Positions 1 to 11,413 of a stretch of 64,000 nucleotides of DNA are shown piece by piece. Below the pieces are notes generated by a model that saw nothing but the letters and a program-made list of their open reading frames with translations, did no database searches and was not told where the DNA came from. Position 1 is the stretch's first letter, and each line of letters starts with the position of its first letter. The position numbers and the translations under genes were made by a program. The stretch is from Aplectana chamaeleonis (Eukaryota; Nematoda; Chromadorea; Rhabditida; Cosmocercidae): positions 85,293-149,292 of the forward strand of contig JAPDOI010001722.1 of assembly GCA_029168955.1 (NCBI GenBank), in the 5' to 3' direction.

Positions 1-975
1 ACTGTACCTATTCCAAAAAATAACTGTTTTCACAAACTTGAAAACATTCTAGAAAACAGGGCGACGAATGGTATTTTCGGATTTCGAAAATGAAAACTCC
101 AAGAAATTTTCAGTATTGACACAAACAATTGAAACGTGAATTTGCTCCTACATCGAAGACTAGAGGTTTTTAGTGTTATGAATTGTTTGTCTGAAGTCAC
201 AGTTGAAGCGATTCATATCCAAATAATATTTTTATTGTTACCAAAACCATTTTTCAGATAAAGAGATAGTTATGTTGATCAAATTGAATAATATAAGTAT
301 TCAAATTACAGTGAAAATTCATATAAAAATCAAATAAACCAAATTAAATTGAGTATTAAATACCAGTAGAAAAGCCAAAATAGTTAAGAAACAAAAAGTT
401 TCAAGCAGGTAACTAAATGAGTAGTTAATAAATAATACCTAGAGGAGAAGTGAGATTAAATTTAGAAAAAAATAAAAATATTAAAAAAAGTAAAATGTAA
501 AATGAAAAAAAAGTCGAAAATTCAAATAAACTAGAGTACACCCAGTCCCACATTTCAGCAGCTCATATTGACCCACTTTTCACCCACTCGATTAATTGTG
601 TCAACCCTATATGCCTTGTTTCAGAGTAAGCCATGTATTGATCGAGAAGAAAGAGAGATCGATGCTGATTTCAAAAGTGTCTTCAAGTTTGAAAATCGTC
701 GACTTTGAAGAGAGTTATGATCAAAAGACGAAAAAAGCGATTTTCCGCGTTTTTTTCGCCTTTTTACCAAAACTTAGGGTGGGTATTGTAGCAGCACGTA
801 AGCCACAATACAGAGCAGCAGTTCGGGCAGTGGGCGGAGCAAGAGGACACAATGTGCTGCCCTGGGCAGCAGTTGGGGGAACGAAAGGGGCTTTCACCTT
901 GACGAGTAACTGCGTTAGTAATCCCCTCGTGCTGCCTTACTAAGCAGCGAGTATCTGAGATATTAGGAACCTGTT
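1..975. other. AT-rich DNA, no gene recognised
   Basis: The first 550 bases are strongly AT-rich with A and T runs and no coding signal. From about 770 to 945 there is a slightly GC-richer stretch that repeats the words AGCAGC and GGCAGC. An open frame at 596-943 has no recognisable motif. I see nothing I can name here; it may hold the eroded 5' part of the LINE that becomes readable near 980. Confidence 0.4.
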
Positions 976-979
976 CCTT

Positions 980-1857
980 TAGAAAGGTAGACTTTTCCAA
1001 AAGCTTTCGATCCTGCTCAAAACTAGACTGTTTGTTGCGAGCTGAACGAGGTATCATCTCAGGCTGTTTCTTTCTCAAAGAGAGAAAAAATGGCCTCCAA
1101 TAGGAATATGCAGCAATTATTTTTGCATTTGCGTAGCCGTACTAAGAATAGGAAGTGAGCACCTACGTTGCTGAATGAACAAGGCCTTAAGTTATTTTCG
1201 GCTGAGCTGTTGCTCTCGCTCACTATTTTTGTGAAGTTTTCACCAACCCGAGTCAGAGTTGTCCCATTCTTCCCTCTCTTTCGAGTGGTTCGTGTCCTAC
1301 TTCTATTATCAATGTTGCCTATGTATCAAATGCTCTACGTTCTACAAAATGTTCTTTCTCTGTGACTTCTGATGGTATACCTCCCTATTTCTATAAGGTT
1401 TTTGGTGCAGAACTCCCGCAGCGCCTTGCTGATATTTTTAACATAGGCTTAGTGACTGGTCAAGTACCAATGATATGGAAATTTGCCGCTGTTACGCCTA
1501 TACCAAAGGTTGCTTCGGCTTCCAAATTACCCGACTTTCGACCAATAAGTATTTTGCCGATGGCTTGAAAAAATCATGGAGAAGATCATAAAAAAGAAGC
1601 TTTTGAATTGGCTTTTCTCTCTGAACATACTTCCTGATGACCAGCATGGATCCTTGCCTGGGCTGTCCACCACTACAAATTTAATACATTCTTGTCATCA
1701 ATGGGCTAATGCAGCAAATGAAGGAAAATCCACTGCTGCGATGTATTTTGACCTCAGCAAAGCTTTTGATACTGTCGATCACAATTTTCTCATTTCGAAA
1801 CTTGAATGCGTTGGCATAAGAGGTAACTTCCTTGAATGGTTCACCTCCTACTATACT
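980..1857 (+). pseudogene. LINE reverse transcriptase, N-terminal piece (CR1/Jockey-like)
   Basis: This is the 5' part of a degenerate non-LTR retrotransposon reverse transcriptase. Reading across several frameshifts it holds the pre-palm region (KMASNRNMQQLFLHLRSRT near 1090) and fingers motifs (SDGIPPYFYKVFG at 1368, VTPIPKV near 1492, DFRPISILP near 1535). The first palm motif, FDLSKAFDTVDH near 1748, contains the first catalytic aspartate. The coding sequence stops at WFTSY near 1853, where unrelated AT-rich insertion DNA starts. The remaining palm and C-terminal parts are found at 5104-5678 and 8721-9092 on the same strand and in the right order. Assignment to the CR1/Jockey group rests on the motif pattern only. 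The copy is dead through frameshifts, stops and two insertions. Confidence 0.8.
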
Positions 1858-2881
1858 TGGGCAAATTAGAAATTTTTTCGAATGATCAACTTTTCGAATA
1901 AGTCGAAAATTAGACTTTTTCGAATGATCGACTTTTCGATTTAGCCTCCAACTTTTTTTTCGAATAAGTCTAAAATCCCACTTTTTCGAATGATCGACTT
2001 TTCGATTTAGCCGGAATTTCCACTTTTCGAATGATCGACTTTTTCGGATAAGTCGAAAATCCCACTTTTTCGAATGATCGACTTTTCGAATAAAAAGTCG
2101 ACTTTTTCAATCGACTTAAAAAATTATCTACCATTCAGCCTTTTGGACGGTACATGAAGACGACAGCCTAATTGACTTTTTCGTTCCCGCAACAGCTCGA
2201 TTAACGTCGACATGGATCCGGAAGAGACTTCGCGTTCACTGTTGAAGGTTGGCGCAAACTCAGTGCCATATGCTATAACATAGGTGCACCGAGTTTGGGC
2301 CAACCCCCAATGGGGAACGCAAAGTCTCTTCAGGTTCCACGCCGATGTTACATATTTTTCCACGTATTTATGAAATCGGAATGCGAAAAAAGAATAGCCC
2401 AAGCACAAAAAAGTTTAAAGGATTCACTAGGAATTATTTGCGACTTAGGGAAGTCTTTAAATAAAAATGAAAGAATCGATAATTTTGGAAGCTGGCTTCA
2501 GGGTCTAACGGCTATTGTCCGGGGGAACAAAGGCGGGGAAGTAACACCTGGGAACTAAAGCGAGTCTCCTAAATTTACCGAGGTATGGGGCAACGAGTGT
2601 ACAGTCTGCTCGGATCGTGCTAATACTTGGCGGTTCCTATCGACGATTAGTGTAAACTAGGTGCCACGTGTTATAACATGCGCGCACCGAGCTTGCGCTA
2701 CCGCACAACAGGGAACGCAAAGTATCAGTGCGATCTGCGCTGACTGTATGAACAGAGCTTTGATAAGGATGGCCCCTTTTCCTCGAGCGCGCGCGGATGC
2801 GTCGCGACGTTCTCAATGTAGCGCACAAGCTGACACCCCATACCTATACTCAGATATCAGCCGAGGTCTATTTCAGCTTCT

Positions 2882-3337
2882 AAAAGCAGTGTTCACGATG
2901 AATCTCGCTTTCAAGTTTTTAATGTGAAATACCACGCTGGCAGATGCTAGAGGGGATAGGGTAAAAAAAGCAGCCAAAACGGGCCAGAAATCGATAAAAA
3001 CGGCGAAAAGATTTCGTTAGCCAAGTACGCCTGCTCTTAGCCCGCCCGCCCCGTCTTGACGAGTTTGTGGCGCGGAGGACGTTTTCCATGGCAAATTGCC
3101 AAGGAACTCCGCCACGTTCCGTCCGATCGATTCGAGCACATTTCGCCATTAGCGCGCACTTGCGGAAACTAGCAGGGCCCGTAAGCTCGTCCAAGCCCTG
3201 AACGTTACAAACAGCTATTTTAGCTTACTCTGAGCGCTTTTCTCCGCTGTTCATTCACTATTGGATAGCTCACGACCGAACAACCCCATTTTTGAGTCGA
3301 ACTCGAATATGAGATTTATCGTGAACGCTGCCTTTAA
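2882..3337. mobile_element. MITE, AAAGGCAGTGTTCACGAT-end family, copy 1
   Basis: The left end reads AAAAGCAGTGTTCACGATGA and the right end TTTATCGTGAACGCTGCCTTT, an imperfect terminal inverted repeat of about 20 bp. No transposase frame is present inside. The same ends recur near 16.5, 17.97, 19.19, 22.67 and 44.99 kb, and single ends near 28.57 and 36.54 kb. The flanks (TTTAAA or CTTAAA) are compatible with a TA or TTAA target, but I could not decide which. Confidence 0.65.
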
Positions 3338-3951
3338 AAGCTACTGCCAGCTGAAAGTTGCTACAGGGTCGATCATCTAGCACTTCTGGTCCATCATCTA
3401 CCGTCTTCTCATAGAATGTTGATGGGGCTGTCAAACAACTTTAAAACAACTATGGCCCAAACTCCACATGCAGGAAAACTTCAAAAACGATTTTGGCGCG
3501 AACTTCAAGGCATTTTTACAGTGTATTCAAACTGGTTTTTCTTTACAAATGAAGATTTTTTAGGGACTCGTCCGACATTTTCTTTCACTAAAGAGGCCAA
3601 GCTATACAGATTATGAAAAAAACTATGGTTTTCTACGCGTACGATCCGTCTAATATGACAACTTTCCTCCTCGATGATCGGCATAATTCGCCCGCAGTTT
3701 CCCATTTTCTTTTCATTTTTCCATTCAGACACCTTTATTTAAAATCTTATGAGCTCTTAATTTAGTATAAAATTCATTGAACGTTGAGCACATGTAGAAA
3801 TAAGAAAAAAAGCTAATTATATAGTAGAAAGAAGGCATCTATTATGTTTGTCTGCGGCTACAGAAACTCTGCATTGATTACGCGCAAATAAGAAAAATGT
3901 GTCCAGATGGAGTAGCTGGCATTTACAACATCTTTTTCAGTAACCAGGAAC

Positions 3952-4807
3952 TATACTTAGTATCCGAATCACTCCTTTTCGAATATCCGACCGGTTATCC
4001 GAATCGAACCAATATCCGGGAAATTTAAAATCGGCATTATCTGAATCGAAACATTTTCCGAAGGGTAAAAAATTCGGATAGAATTCGGGTAAAATTTCGG
4101 ATAAAATCGGATAATTTTCGGATAAAATGGGATAAGTTTTGGGATAAAATCGGATAAATTGGGATAAAATTGCACTCGGCCACGCCCATTTGTCCGGATC
4201 GCCCTCTTTTTAGTACATCAACCCAGGGCTTTCCTCCTCCTTCCGAAATCGGAAGAGTCGTTGCGGCGCGGAAAAATGGGCGTAGTCAAGTGAGATGACC
4301 AAGTGGCTAGTCATTCAGTGTGGAAGTTTTTTTGTATAGTTGCTTTGCATACTTTTTACTAGCTACATAGTTGTTCTGAAAAACCTATGTATGAATGATA
4401 CTGTGCCCCCCAACGACGATAGATTAATTGAAGATTTGTTTTCATATTTTTATTAAGATGCATTTCTGAAGATTGATGTTCGTATGTGAGCATGATGCAA
4501 ATGCAATGAAGTACTTCTGTTTCTTAAATTATGGATGTTTTCAGAGGCTAGCCTTGAGTACCTGGTTCATTTTTTACCGTTTTGCCTCAATTGAACTTGG
4601 TTCCGAAAATAGCCGAAGTTATCCGAAATTATCCGACCGGATATCCGCATCTGAATCATTGAAAAAATGGCATTATCTGAATCGATCCATTATCCGAAAA
4701 TTCGAAAAAAAACGCAATATCTGAATTGAACCAATATCCGGGAAATTTAAAATCGGCAATATCATAATCGATCGATTATCCGAAGAATTATCTTCGGAAC
4801 AAGTACA
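3952..4807. mobile_element. Non-autonomous DNA transposon, TATACTTAG-end family, copy 1
   Basis: The element starts TATACTTAGTATCCGAATC and ends ACAAGTACA, so the ends are short imperfect inverted repeats. It is flanked by CCAGGAAC (3944-3951) and CCAGGTAC (4808-4815), an 8-bp target duplication with one mismatch. The interior has iterated TTCGGATAAAATCGG words and the phrase CTTGAGTACCTGGTT. A second copy with a perfect 8-bp duplication lies at 34151-35052. An 8-bp duplication fits the hAT or Merlin superfamilies; no transposase is encoded. It is nested inside the larger insertion that splits the LINE. Confidence 0.8.
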
Positions 4808-5103
4808 CCAGGTACTCTTGAAAGCTGCAAAAATTTCGAATAAGTCGGATATTACTCTTTTCGAATGATCGACTTCTCGACTTATCCGAAAATCGCCCTT
4901 TTTCGAATGATCGACTTCTCGACTTATCCGAATATCGCCCTTTTTCGAATGATCGACTTCTCGACTTATCCGAAAATCGCGCTTTTTCGAATGATCGACT
5001 TTTCGACTTAGCCGGATTTTCCTCTTTTCGAATAGTCGACTTAGTCGATTCAATCGAAGCCGACTTTTTTCAATCGGATGATGATTCGATCATTCGATTC
5101 GGC

Positions 5104-5678
5104 CTCTCTGGAAGAAAATTCTTCGTCCTATCTGAAAACACCACTTCTTCAATCTGCGAGTCACCATCGGAAGTACCACAAGGTGGAGTCCTCTCTCAAC
5201 TTCTTTTCATCATTTATACTCTTGAACTTCCATATTTGCTCAAAGTACATTCAAGCATTGATGTCTCGATGTATGCCAACGATATTGAAGTTTTTGCCAG
5301 TTTTGACCGAACAAGTCAAGCTGAAGTGGAAAACGCATTACGCTGTTCAGCAGAGGTTATGAAAAATTGGGCTAGTTCATCGAACATCAAGATCAATATC
5401 GGCAAAAGTCAAATGTTATGTACTGGTGGCTCTAAACTGGAAGTGAGTATCAACCAAATTTCACGGCTCAGCGTGGTTATCTCCGCTCGAGATCTTGGCG
5501 TCATTTTGAATAAAAAGTTCAAATTCTCAATTCATATTGACTCCATAACATCTCAGGCAACAAAATCTATCTTCTGTTTGTTCAGGAACACCCTATGTGC
5601 AGATTCTACCATTCTGATCCGATTGTATAAACATGTGTTCTGCCCCTTCTGGAATACGGTAACCAAGTTTGGAATCCC
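5104..5678 (+). pseudogene. LINE reverse transcriptase, central piece
   Basis: This piece continues the 980-1857 reverse transcriptase. It begins LSGRKFFV, then shows the loop EVPQGGVLS near 5171. The catalytic box is YANDIEVF near 5276, where the usual YADD has become YAND, so the second catalytic aspartate position is altered. A thumb region follows (WASSSNIKINIGKSQML near 5368). A one-base deletion near 5640 shifts the frame just before the conserved EYGNQVWNP stretch. The piece stops at GGAATCCC (5671-5678), which is repeated at 8713-8720, where the LINE resumes. Dead copy. Confidence 0.82.
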
Positions 5679-5883
5679 GGATTGAAACCGTTTGGGGGGG
5701 CACTCAAAAAATGGAATTGATTCATTCATGAAAATGAAAATTTGGGCTGATATCATATGCCTGATAGCGTTATCAGTCATTGTTTTCGTGGAGACTCCAT
5801 GGAAATACTTCGACTTCTGAAAGCTGTATCATTCATTCTCCAACTGAATCCTGAGTGGCCCCCCCTAGCGGTGTCAAACCGGA

Positions 5884-6100
5884 ATTGTGGTGAGCGCGAA
5901 GCGCTCACCCGATTTGGCTTTGATTCGCCATCGCGCAACCCCCTGATCTCAGTATCAGGGTCCAGAGTAAACGTAGGAAGACCGTTCTTTTTGCATTTAG
6001 TACACTTTAGAAAGGTGAATAACTGTTAAAAAAATGGTCCGAAATGGTTACCTGAGATTGGAGAAAAAGTGTCAAAACCACGTCATTTTGGTCGAAAAAA
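5884..6100 (+). repeat. Header repeat with 21-bp hairpin, copy A
   Basis: AATTGTGGTG followed by a perfect hairpin (GGTGAGCGC, GAA, GCGCTCACC, 5889-5909) and then GATTTGG. Downstream it aligns loosely with the headers of copies B and C through words such as GCGCAA.CCCCT, TTTAGAAAGG/TAGAGCAGTAAAGG and GTTACCTGAGATTGG/GTTCTCAGGATATTG. It is the most diverged of the three headers and, unlike the others, is not followed by a (TG)n tract. Confidence 0.6.
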
Positions 6101-6423
6101 TGTTCATCTTTTTTTTCAGTTGGCGTTCACGATCTTGTTGGAACACTTATCGTTGAGCTAGAGAGCTCATTTTTGGCCAGGGAGCTGGTTTTGTTTGCAC
6201 CTAGCTCCTGTCAAATTTTGAAGTTGGTAGCTCAATTTTTGCGGAACCTCAAAATTGAGGGTAAAGAAAGACAAAAACACGTAAACATGTTATTAAAAAC
6301 CAACCGATGTTTGCTTATTCGTGAAAATGAACTAGTGAAATAAACACCGTTACTGATAGGCTTTTGCTCAGGATTTGACGGGGCAACGCTTCAATCAATA
6401 CGGCGGGATCTCGGAAGTACTTT

Positions 6424-7990
6424 TTGAAACGCCGCACGGTGTGACTCAGAAGTGCGCCACAGAACGCCGTAGATACTGTGCGGGACCCCAGCAGGCGTGC
6501 GAATGACGTCGTAGAACATATGTGTGACCAAAGTAGGAGTGCGCCGGACGCCGTAGAAAGTGTGCGGGACCCAAATGGGTGTGCGCAGAACGCCGTAGAA
6601 AGTGTGTGGGACCCAAATGGGTGTGCGCAGAACGCCGTAGAAAGTGTGCGGAACCCAAGTGGGAATGCGCCGGACGCCGTAGAAAGTGTGCGGGACGCAA
6701 ATGGGTGTGCGCAGAACGCCGTAGAAAGTGTGCGGGACCCAAATGGGTGGGCGCAGGACGCCGTAGAAAGTGTGTGGGACCCAAATGAGAGTGCGCCGGA
6801 CGCCGTAGAAAGTGTGCGGGACCCAAAATGAGAGTGCGCCGGACGCCGTAGAAAGTGTGTGGGACCCAAATGAGAGTGCGCCGGACGCCGTAGAAAGTGT
6901 GCGGGACCCAAATGAGAGTGCGCCGGACGCCGTAGAAAGTGTGCGGGACTCACGTGGGAATGCGCCGGACGCCGTAGAAAGTGTGCGGGACGCAAATGGG
7001 TGTGCGCAGAACGCCGTAGTAAATGTGTGGGACCCAAATGGGTGTGCGCAGAACGCCGTAGAAAGTGTGCGGGACCCAAATGGGTGTGCGCAGAACGCCC
7101 TAGAAAGTGTGCGGGACCCAAATGAGAGTGCGCCGGACGCCGTAGAAAGTGTGCGGGACCCACGTGGGAGTGCGCCGGACGCCGTAGAAAGTGTGCGGGA
7201 CCCAAATGGGTGGGCGCAGGACGCCGTAGAAAGTGTGCGGGACCCAAGTGGGAGTGCGCCGGACGCCGTAGAGAGTGTGCGGAACCCAAAAGGGTGTGCG
7301 CAGAACGCCCTAGAAAGTGTGTGGGACCCAAATGAGAGTGCGCCGGACGCCGTAGAAGGTGTGCGGGACCCAAGTGGGAGTGCGCCGGACGCCGTAGAAA
7401 GTGTGCGGGACCCAAATGGGTGTGCGCAGAACGCTCTAGAAAGTGTGTGGGACCCAAATGAGAGTGCGCCGGACGCCGTAGAAAGTGTGCGGGACCCAAG
7501 TGGGAGTGCGCCGGACGCCGTAGAAAGTGTGCGGGACCCAAATGGGTGTGCGCAGAACGCCCTAGAAAGTGTGTGGGACCCAAATGAAAGTGCGCCGGAC
7601 GCCGTAGAAAGTGTGTGGGACCCAAATGAGAGTGCGCCGGACGCTGTAGAAAGTGTGCGGGAACCAAGTGGGAGTGCGCCGGACGCCGTAGAAAGTGCCG
7701 GACCCAAATGGGTGTGCGCAGAACGCCGTAGAAAGTGTGCAGGACATCAGTGGGAGTGTGCAAGATGTAACAGAATGTGCGCAGGACATTAGTGGGAGTG
7801 TGCAGGATGTCATAGAAAGTGTGCAGGACATCAGTGAGAGTGTGCAGGACTATAGTGGGAGTGTGCAGCACCTTATAGAAAGTGTGTAGGACATCAGTGG
7901 AAGGGTGCAGGACATCAGTGGGCGTGTGCAGGACGTCATAGAAAGTGCACAGGCTATCAGTTGGAGTGCGCAGGACGTCATAGAAGGGGG
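6424..7990 (+). repeat. 42-bp minisatellite array A
   Basis: About 37 tandem units of 42 bp. Each contains GTGTGCGGGACCCAA, a variable TGGGTGTGCGCAG or TGAGAGTGCGCCG segment, and ACGCCGTAGAAA. Units are well matched from about 6540 to 7740 and decay towards the right edge (about 7745-7990), where the period is still about 42 but words change to AGGACATCAGTGGGAGTGTGC. Lining up GGGACCCAA and AGCGCC/AACGCC shows this is the same family and orientation as array C. Long open frames on both strands follow from the period of 14 codons. Confidence 0.92.
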
Positions 7991-8081
7991 GGGGGGGCAG
8001 GACTTCAGTGGGTTTACTTTCATCTAACACCACCAGGCATGAATCATGTTAGAAAGGAAACCTTTAGGAAAATAAAATGAA

Positions 8082-8717
8082 ATTCCTGAAAGTCTAGGTT
8101 CCTGGCAAAAGTTAAGATTTGGCATGGTCATAAAAATATACTCAGTTGAAAAGGGAAAATAAAGAAAAATGAAAAAAAGGTTTTGAAATATTCCTGAGAA
8201 CGATTTGGCGTAGAATAATTTGATTTTTAGGAAATGTAATGAAATAGTTGAAAGCATGATTTGGCAGTCGAGTTTGAACCAACTATTGATAAGAGTTGTG
8301 CAAAACGATGGATCGCATTGTATGAGCTTATCCGTAGAACATATCAAAGCGAAATCACGCGTGAAATGGGAAGCATCAAAACTTTTTCGGGAGCTGTAAT
8401 GCGGCGGTCTTCACGTATTAGGTGAAGCAAAATCAATACGCGTGATTTCGCTTTGATATGTTCTACGGATAAGCACAGACAAGGCGATCTCTCGTTCTGC
8501 ACAACTCTTATCAATAGTTGGTTCAAACTCGACTGCCAAATCATACTTTCAACTATTTCACTTCATTTCCCGAAAAACAAATTATTCTACGCCAAATCGT
8601 TCTCAGGAATATTTCAAAACCTTTTTTCATTTTTCTTTATTTTCCCTTTTCAACTGAGTATATTTTTATGACCATGCCAAATCTTAACTTTTGCCAGGAA
8701 CCTAGACTTTCAGGAAT
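8082..8717. repeat. Long inverted repeat (foldback) of copy A
   Basis: The left arm 8082-8363 and right arm 8438-8717 are inverted copies with few mismatches, separated by about 75 bp. The arms carry several GATTTGGCA-type motifs (for example GATTTGGCATGG near 8115 and GATTTGGCGTAG near 8203). The arm ends are ATTCCTGAAAG and CTTTCAGGAAT. The right arm ends at the GGAATCCC duplication against the LINE. There is no coding signal. Confidence 0.9.
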
Positions 8718-8720
8718 CCC

Positions 8721-9092
8721 CACCTCAAAAAAGACATCAATAGAATCGAAGCCGTACAAAAACTGTTCACTAGGCTGCTTTATTATCGCTGTCTTCCGGA
8801 ATAATTATCCAATTTCCTTACCATCCTATCAAGAATGGCTGAAGGAATTAAACCTCACAAGCCTTTTTCTTAGACGTCTTATAGCAAATCTTGTCTTTGC
8901 CTTCAAAGGTTTACGTGGAGAAATCCGCTTGAAGCCCTCAAGATATTGGGGTTTTCGTTCAATTCGTGAACGTAGGGCTAGCTTTGCTATCACTAATCGT
9001 ACAAATGGAAGGAAAGGCTGCGAGCAATCGCGAAGCTCTTTCCTCATACGTGCATCAACATATCTTAAAGACACAGTCCAAGCTCGTGGGTA
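8721..9092 (+). pseudogene. LINE reverse transcriptase, C-terminal piece
   Basis: This resumes the LINE exactly after GGAATCCC with a frame containing KKDINRIEAVQKLFTRLLYY near 8735, the conserved connection following WNP in CR1/Jockey-type reverse transcriptases. LPSYQEWLKELNLTSLFLRR then SFLIRASTYLKD follow, typical of the C-terminal end before the stop at about 9091. A frameshift lies between the first and second stretch. No poly(A) or simple 3' tail was found, probably because the 3' side is followed by other repeats. Confidence 0.8.
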
Positions 9093-9094
9093 AA

Positions 9095-10025
9095 ATTTGA
9101 TATTACGGTCCGTTCGTTGTGTGTAGCGACCCTGCCAAACGCGGAATCTCAACTCTTCAGAATAAGCGAGAAAAATCGAGCACCCATTCCCTCCACCCCC
9201 CAAATCAGCACCCAATGGCTCCGCCCACTTTGAAGTTTTCGGTCTCAATAGAGACGGAACGCGTGATGGATTTCAATCAAAATCTATGTTCTTCTTTTTG
9301 TAATCGGCCTGTCTTTATAATGGATTCTGGTCCAGTGCGAAGATTGCGAATGACAAGGAAAAGCAAGCCCGAGACAACACGTCCACGAATTTCTCATCGT
9401 CCAAATTCACATTCTTTGAGGGGCCATAACTCCGCTCGTAGTGGGCCCTGAGCGATTCTGAAGACAGCAATGTGATCCGCCCGAAATTTCCCTCAAGACA
9501 AGCGAATAAACTGGAGAACGATTCTGAGCTTGGACTGTGCCTTTAAACCTCAAGGTCCAACCTCAGGGGTGATTTTTGATATTATATTCCGGCAGCCATG
9601 TAACCCTGCCAAGCGCGAAATCTCAGTTCGTCCAAATAGGCGAGAAAAAGCGAGGAAAAAGCCGGCCACACCCCCTTGAAAGAAAAAAATAGGTGACGCC
9701 CACCGACAAGCTTCCGATCTCAGCAGAGAAGAGAAGCGCGATTGATTTTATTCAAAATCTATGTTCTTCCATTTGTTTTCGGTCTGGCTTTATATTGTGG
9801 CCTGCTTCAGAAAGATTGCTGCGATTAACGAGAGAAAACAGGCTCGAGACAACTCGTCCGCGAACTTCTCGTCGTTCAAAATCAGAATCTTTGAGAGGCT
9901 ATAACTCCGTTCGTAGTGAGTTCTGAGGGGTTCTGGATACACCATTGTGATCAGCGTAAAATTTTCTCTGAGATAATCAGGAAAACGAAAATTTGATTCT
10001 GAGGTTGGTCTGTGTCTTTAATAAA
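9095..10025. repeat. Tandem duplication, about 470-bp units
   Basis: Two direct copies, about 9095-9545 and 9568-10025, diverged to roughly three quarters identity by eye. They share CCTGCCAA.CGCG.AATCTCA near the start, TCAAAATCTATGTTCTTC, GAGACAACNCGTCC, TTTGAG.GGC.ATAACTCCG and a closing CTGTG.CTTTAA. I do not recognise a protein. The closing CTGTGCCTTTAA resembles the ends of the AAAGGCAGTG family, so each unit may be an eroded MITE. Confidence 0.7.
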
Positions 10026-10119
10026 CTTCCACTATCGCTTTTAGACTCTGAAAAGGTTCACAATTCAGACGAAAACTATTGAGTATAAATCTTTTCTGAA
10101 TTCTCTCTTCTGAATTTAA

Positions 10120-11413
10120 CCCATTCACGACCGCGTGTCCCACCGGTGGGACACGCGTTGACTATCACTTCGGACCGCGTGTCCCACCGGTGGGACACTG
10201 TTTTCAAAAATCGATTTCTCCACCGCATGAAAGAATTTTTAAACCTACTCATGGTCTATGTATTCACCTATTCTAGAGTCGACTATGAACTTCGTGGTCC
10301 GCTGATAGCTTCACCACTGCAATATATATGACCCTTCGAATGCAGCGAGGTCGAAAACCGCAAACAGAGTACAGATCGCATTTTTACAAGCAATTAATGG
10401 CGAATTTTTTCATTTTCCCATTACCCGAGAATTAATCCCTAATTCTAACAATAAGAGTGGTCAGATCGTATAGCACTTTTTGATATATCACAGAAATATG
10501 ATGATACCGCGCACTATTCGCGCTTAGAGAATCGGCTTTTCTTTCGCCCGTATTTTGTTCACAGAAATTACTTTATGCAAAGATCACCAATGTAGAGACC
10601 ATTAGGACCTTTTTTCCTGCTTAGTCAAGTTTGGTGTACCATCGTAGGCCGGGGCTCCAACTTCGGTGAAAACTACCTTGGAGAGGAGCGCACGAGAAAA
10701 GTGGGGACGTGCCAGAGCAAAAAAACGAGTGAAACCTATAAAACGGTTATTACACTAATCATTCCTAGTGAATTTATAATAATAGAAGTATTTTCTAGGT
10801 CTGAATGTGAAGAACAAATATGCTTATTACAAAAAATCTCTTCCTAGAAGGCGCCGAAACGGAGAGGTGAGGGGGTCGCCGAGAAAAAAATGGCGAAAAT
10901 CTAAAAAAAAGTATTTTCCATCACCATTCAGAGTCAATATGAAAACTGAGGAGTATTTTCTACGTCTAGATGTCAAAAAGAAGGTCAAAATGTTTACTAT
11001 AAAATAACTGGCGTCGGAATGCGACAGACCTCAAGAGCGAGGGAGTAGCTAACGGAAAAATTAGTGCTGTCAATTTAAGAACAGAAGAATGTCTATCATG
11101 GTAATCTACGATAATTAATGTTTCAAGCCGCTCGAATTCATCGAACTCACGTGATTTTGTGGATGGTCTTATCTACAGTTGAAAATTTAGGAGACCATTT
11201 CTCGGGAAGGAAAGAGTTATGGAAGCTGAGACTTTGGCATCATGACTTTGAAGTCGTCAACCGTACGATAAACAAAAAAAAAGAAAATCGATTTTTTGGT
11301 GGCGTGCCATTAGAGCAAAAGTGGCCCACCGGTGGAACACTGTATACGGCGACGCAATATTGCACGCGGTCCGAACGTGCAGCCACCCAAAATTAGGCGT
11401 GGTCGTGAATGGG
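10120..11413. mobile_element. piggyBac-like non-autonomous element with TTAA flanks
   Basis: The ends are CCCATTCACGACC (10120-10132) and its exact reverse complement GGTCGTGAATGGG (11401-11413), each directly flanked by TTAA (10116-10119 and 11414-11417). CC(C/Y)...GGG ends with a TTAA duplication are the signature of piggyBac-type elements; Kolobok also uses TTAA but has other ends. Near the left end are two perfect palindromes centred on CCCACCGGTGGG (10132-10157, 26 bp, and 10179-10198, 20 bp); a CCCACCGGTGG relic sits near 11325. Open frames inside (10807-11007, 11118-11396) have no recognisable DDD transposase motif, so I treat the element as non-autonomous. Confidence 0.78.

Larger units (their letters stand above)
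1858..5103. mobile_element. Nested insertion block interrupting the LINE
   Basis: About 3.2 kb of non-LINE DNA separates two consecutive parts of the reverse transcriptase frame. Both ends carry direct repeats about 50 bp long built from TCGAATGATCGACTTTTCGA, at about 1870-2110 and 4840-5050. Inside are an element with AAAGGCAGTGTTCACGAT-type ends (2882-3337) and an 856-bp element with an 8-bp target duplication (3952-4807). Two direct repeats of about 70 bp (about 2250-2330 and 2650-2725) share the words GGGAACGCAAAGT and TATAACAT. The left edge begins TATACTTGGGC, which resembles the ends of the 3952 family. I could not find a matching right end or a clean duplication, so the exact boundaries are uncertain. 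Confidence 0.6.
5679..8712 (+). mobile_element. Composite hairpin-minisatellite-foldback element, copy A
   Basis: A 3034-bp insertion in the LINE, flanked by GGAATCCC at 5671-5678 and 8713-8720; removing it and one copy of the 8-mer restores the LINE order. In order it contains a leader (5679-5883), a header with a 21-bp hairpin (5889-5909), a 42-bp minisatellite (about 6424-7990), a link sharing AAAGGAAACC and AAAATGAAATT with copy B, and a foldback with arms of about 280 bp (8082-8363 and 8438-8717). No protein-coding gene is credible inside. The same order is seen in copy B (about 11.55-15.65 kb, inverted). The last bases of the right arm (GGAAT) overlap the duplication, so the exact right edge is uncertain by up to 5 bases. 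Confidence 0.7.

Noticed and set aside
1858..1900. A right-hand partner of the TATACTTGGGC end for the first LINE insertion
   Set aside because: The right junction near 5100 ends GATTCGATCATTCGATTCGGC, with no inverted partner and no duplication of CCTCCTAC, so I did not claim a defined element.
6315..8033. Overlapping 572- and 438-codon minus-strand frames and a 326-codon plus-strand frame
   Set aside because: All are translations of minisatellite array A in different frames; the period of 42 keeps them open.
5679..8712. Calling the composite element a Helitron because of the hairpin and minisatellite
   Set aside because: There is an 8-bp target duplication and no clear TC start or CTRR end after a 3' hairpin; the hairpin is near the left side. 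A Helentron relation is not excluded, only unsupported.
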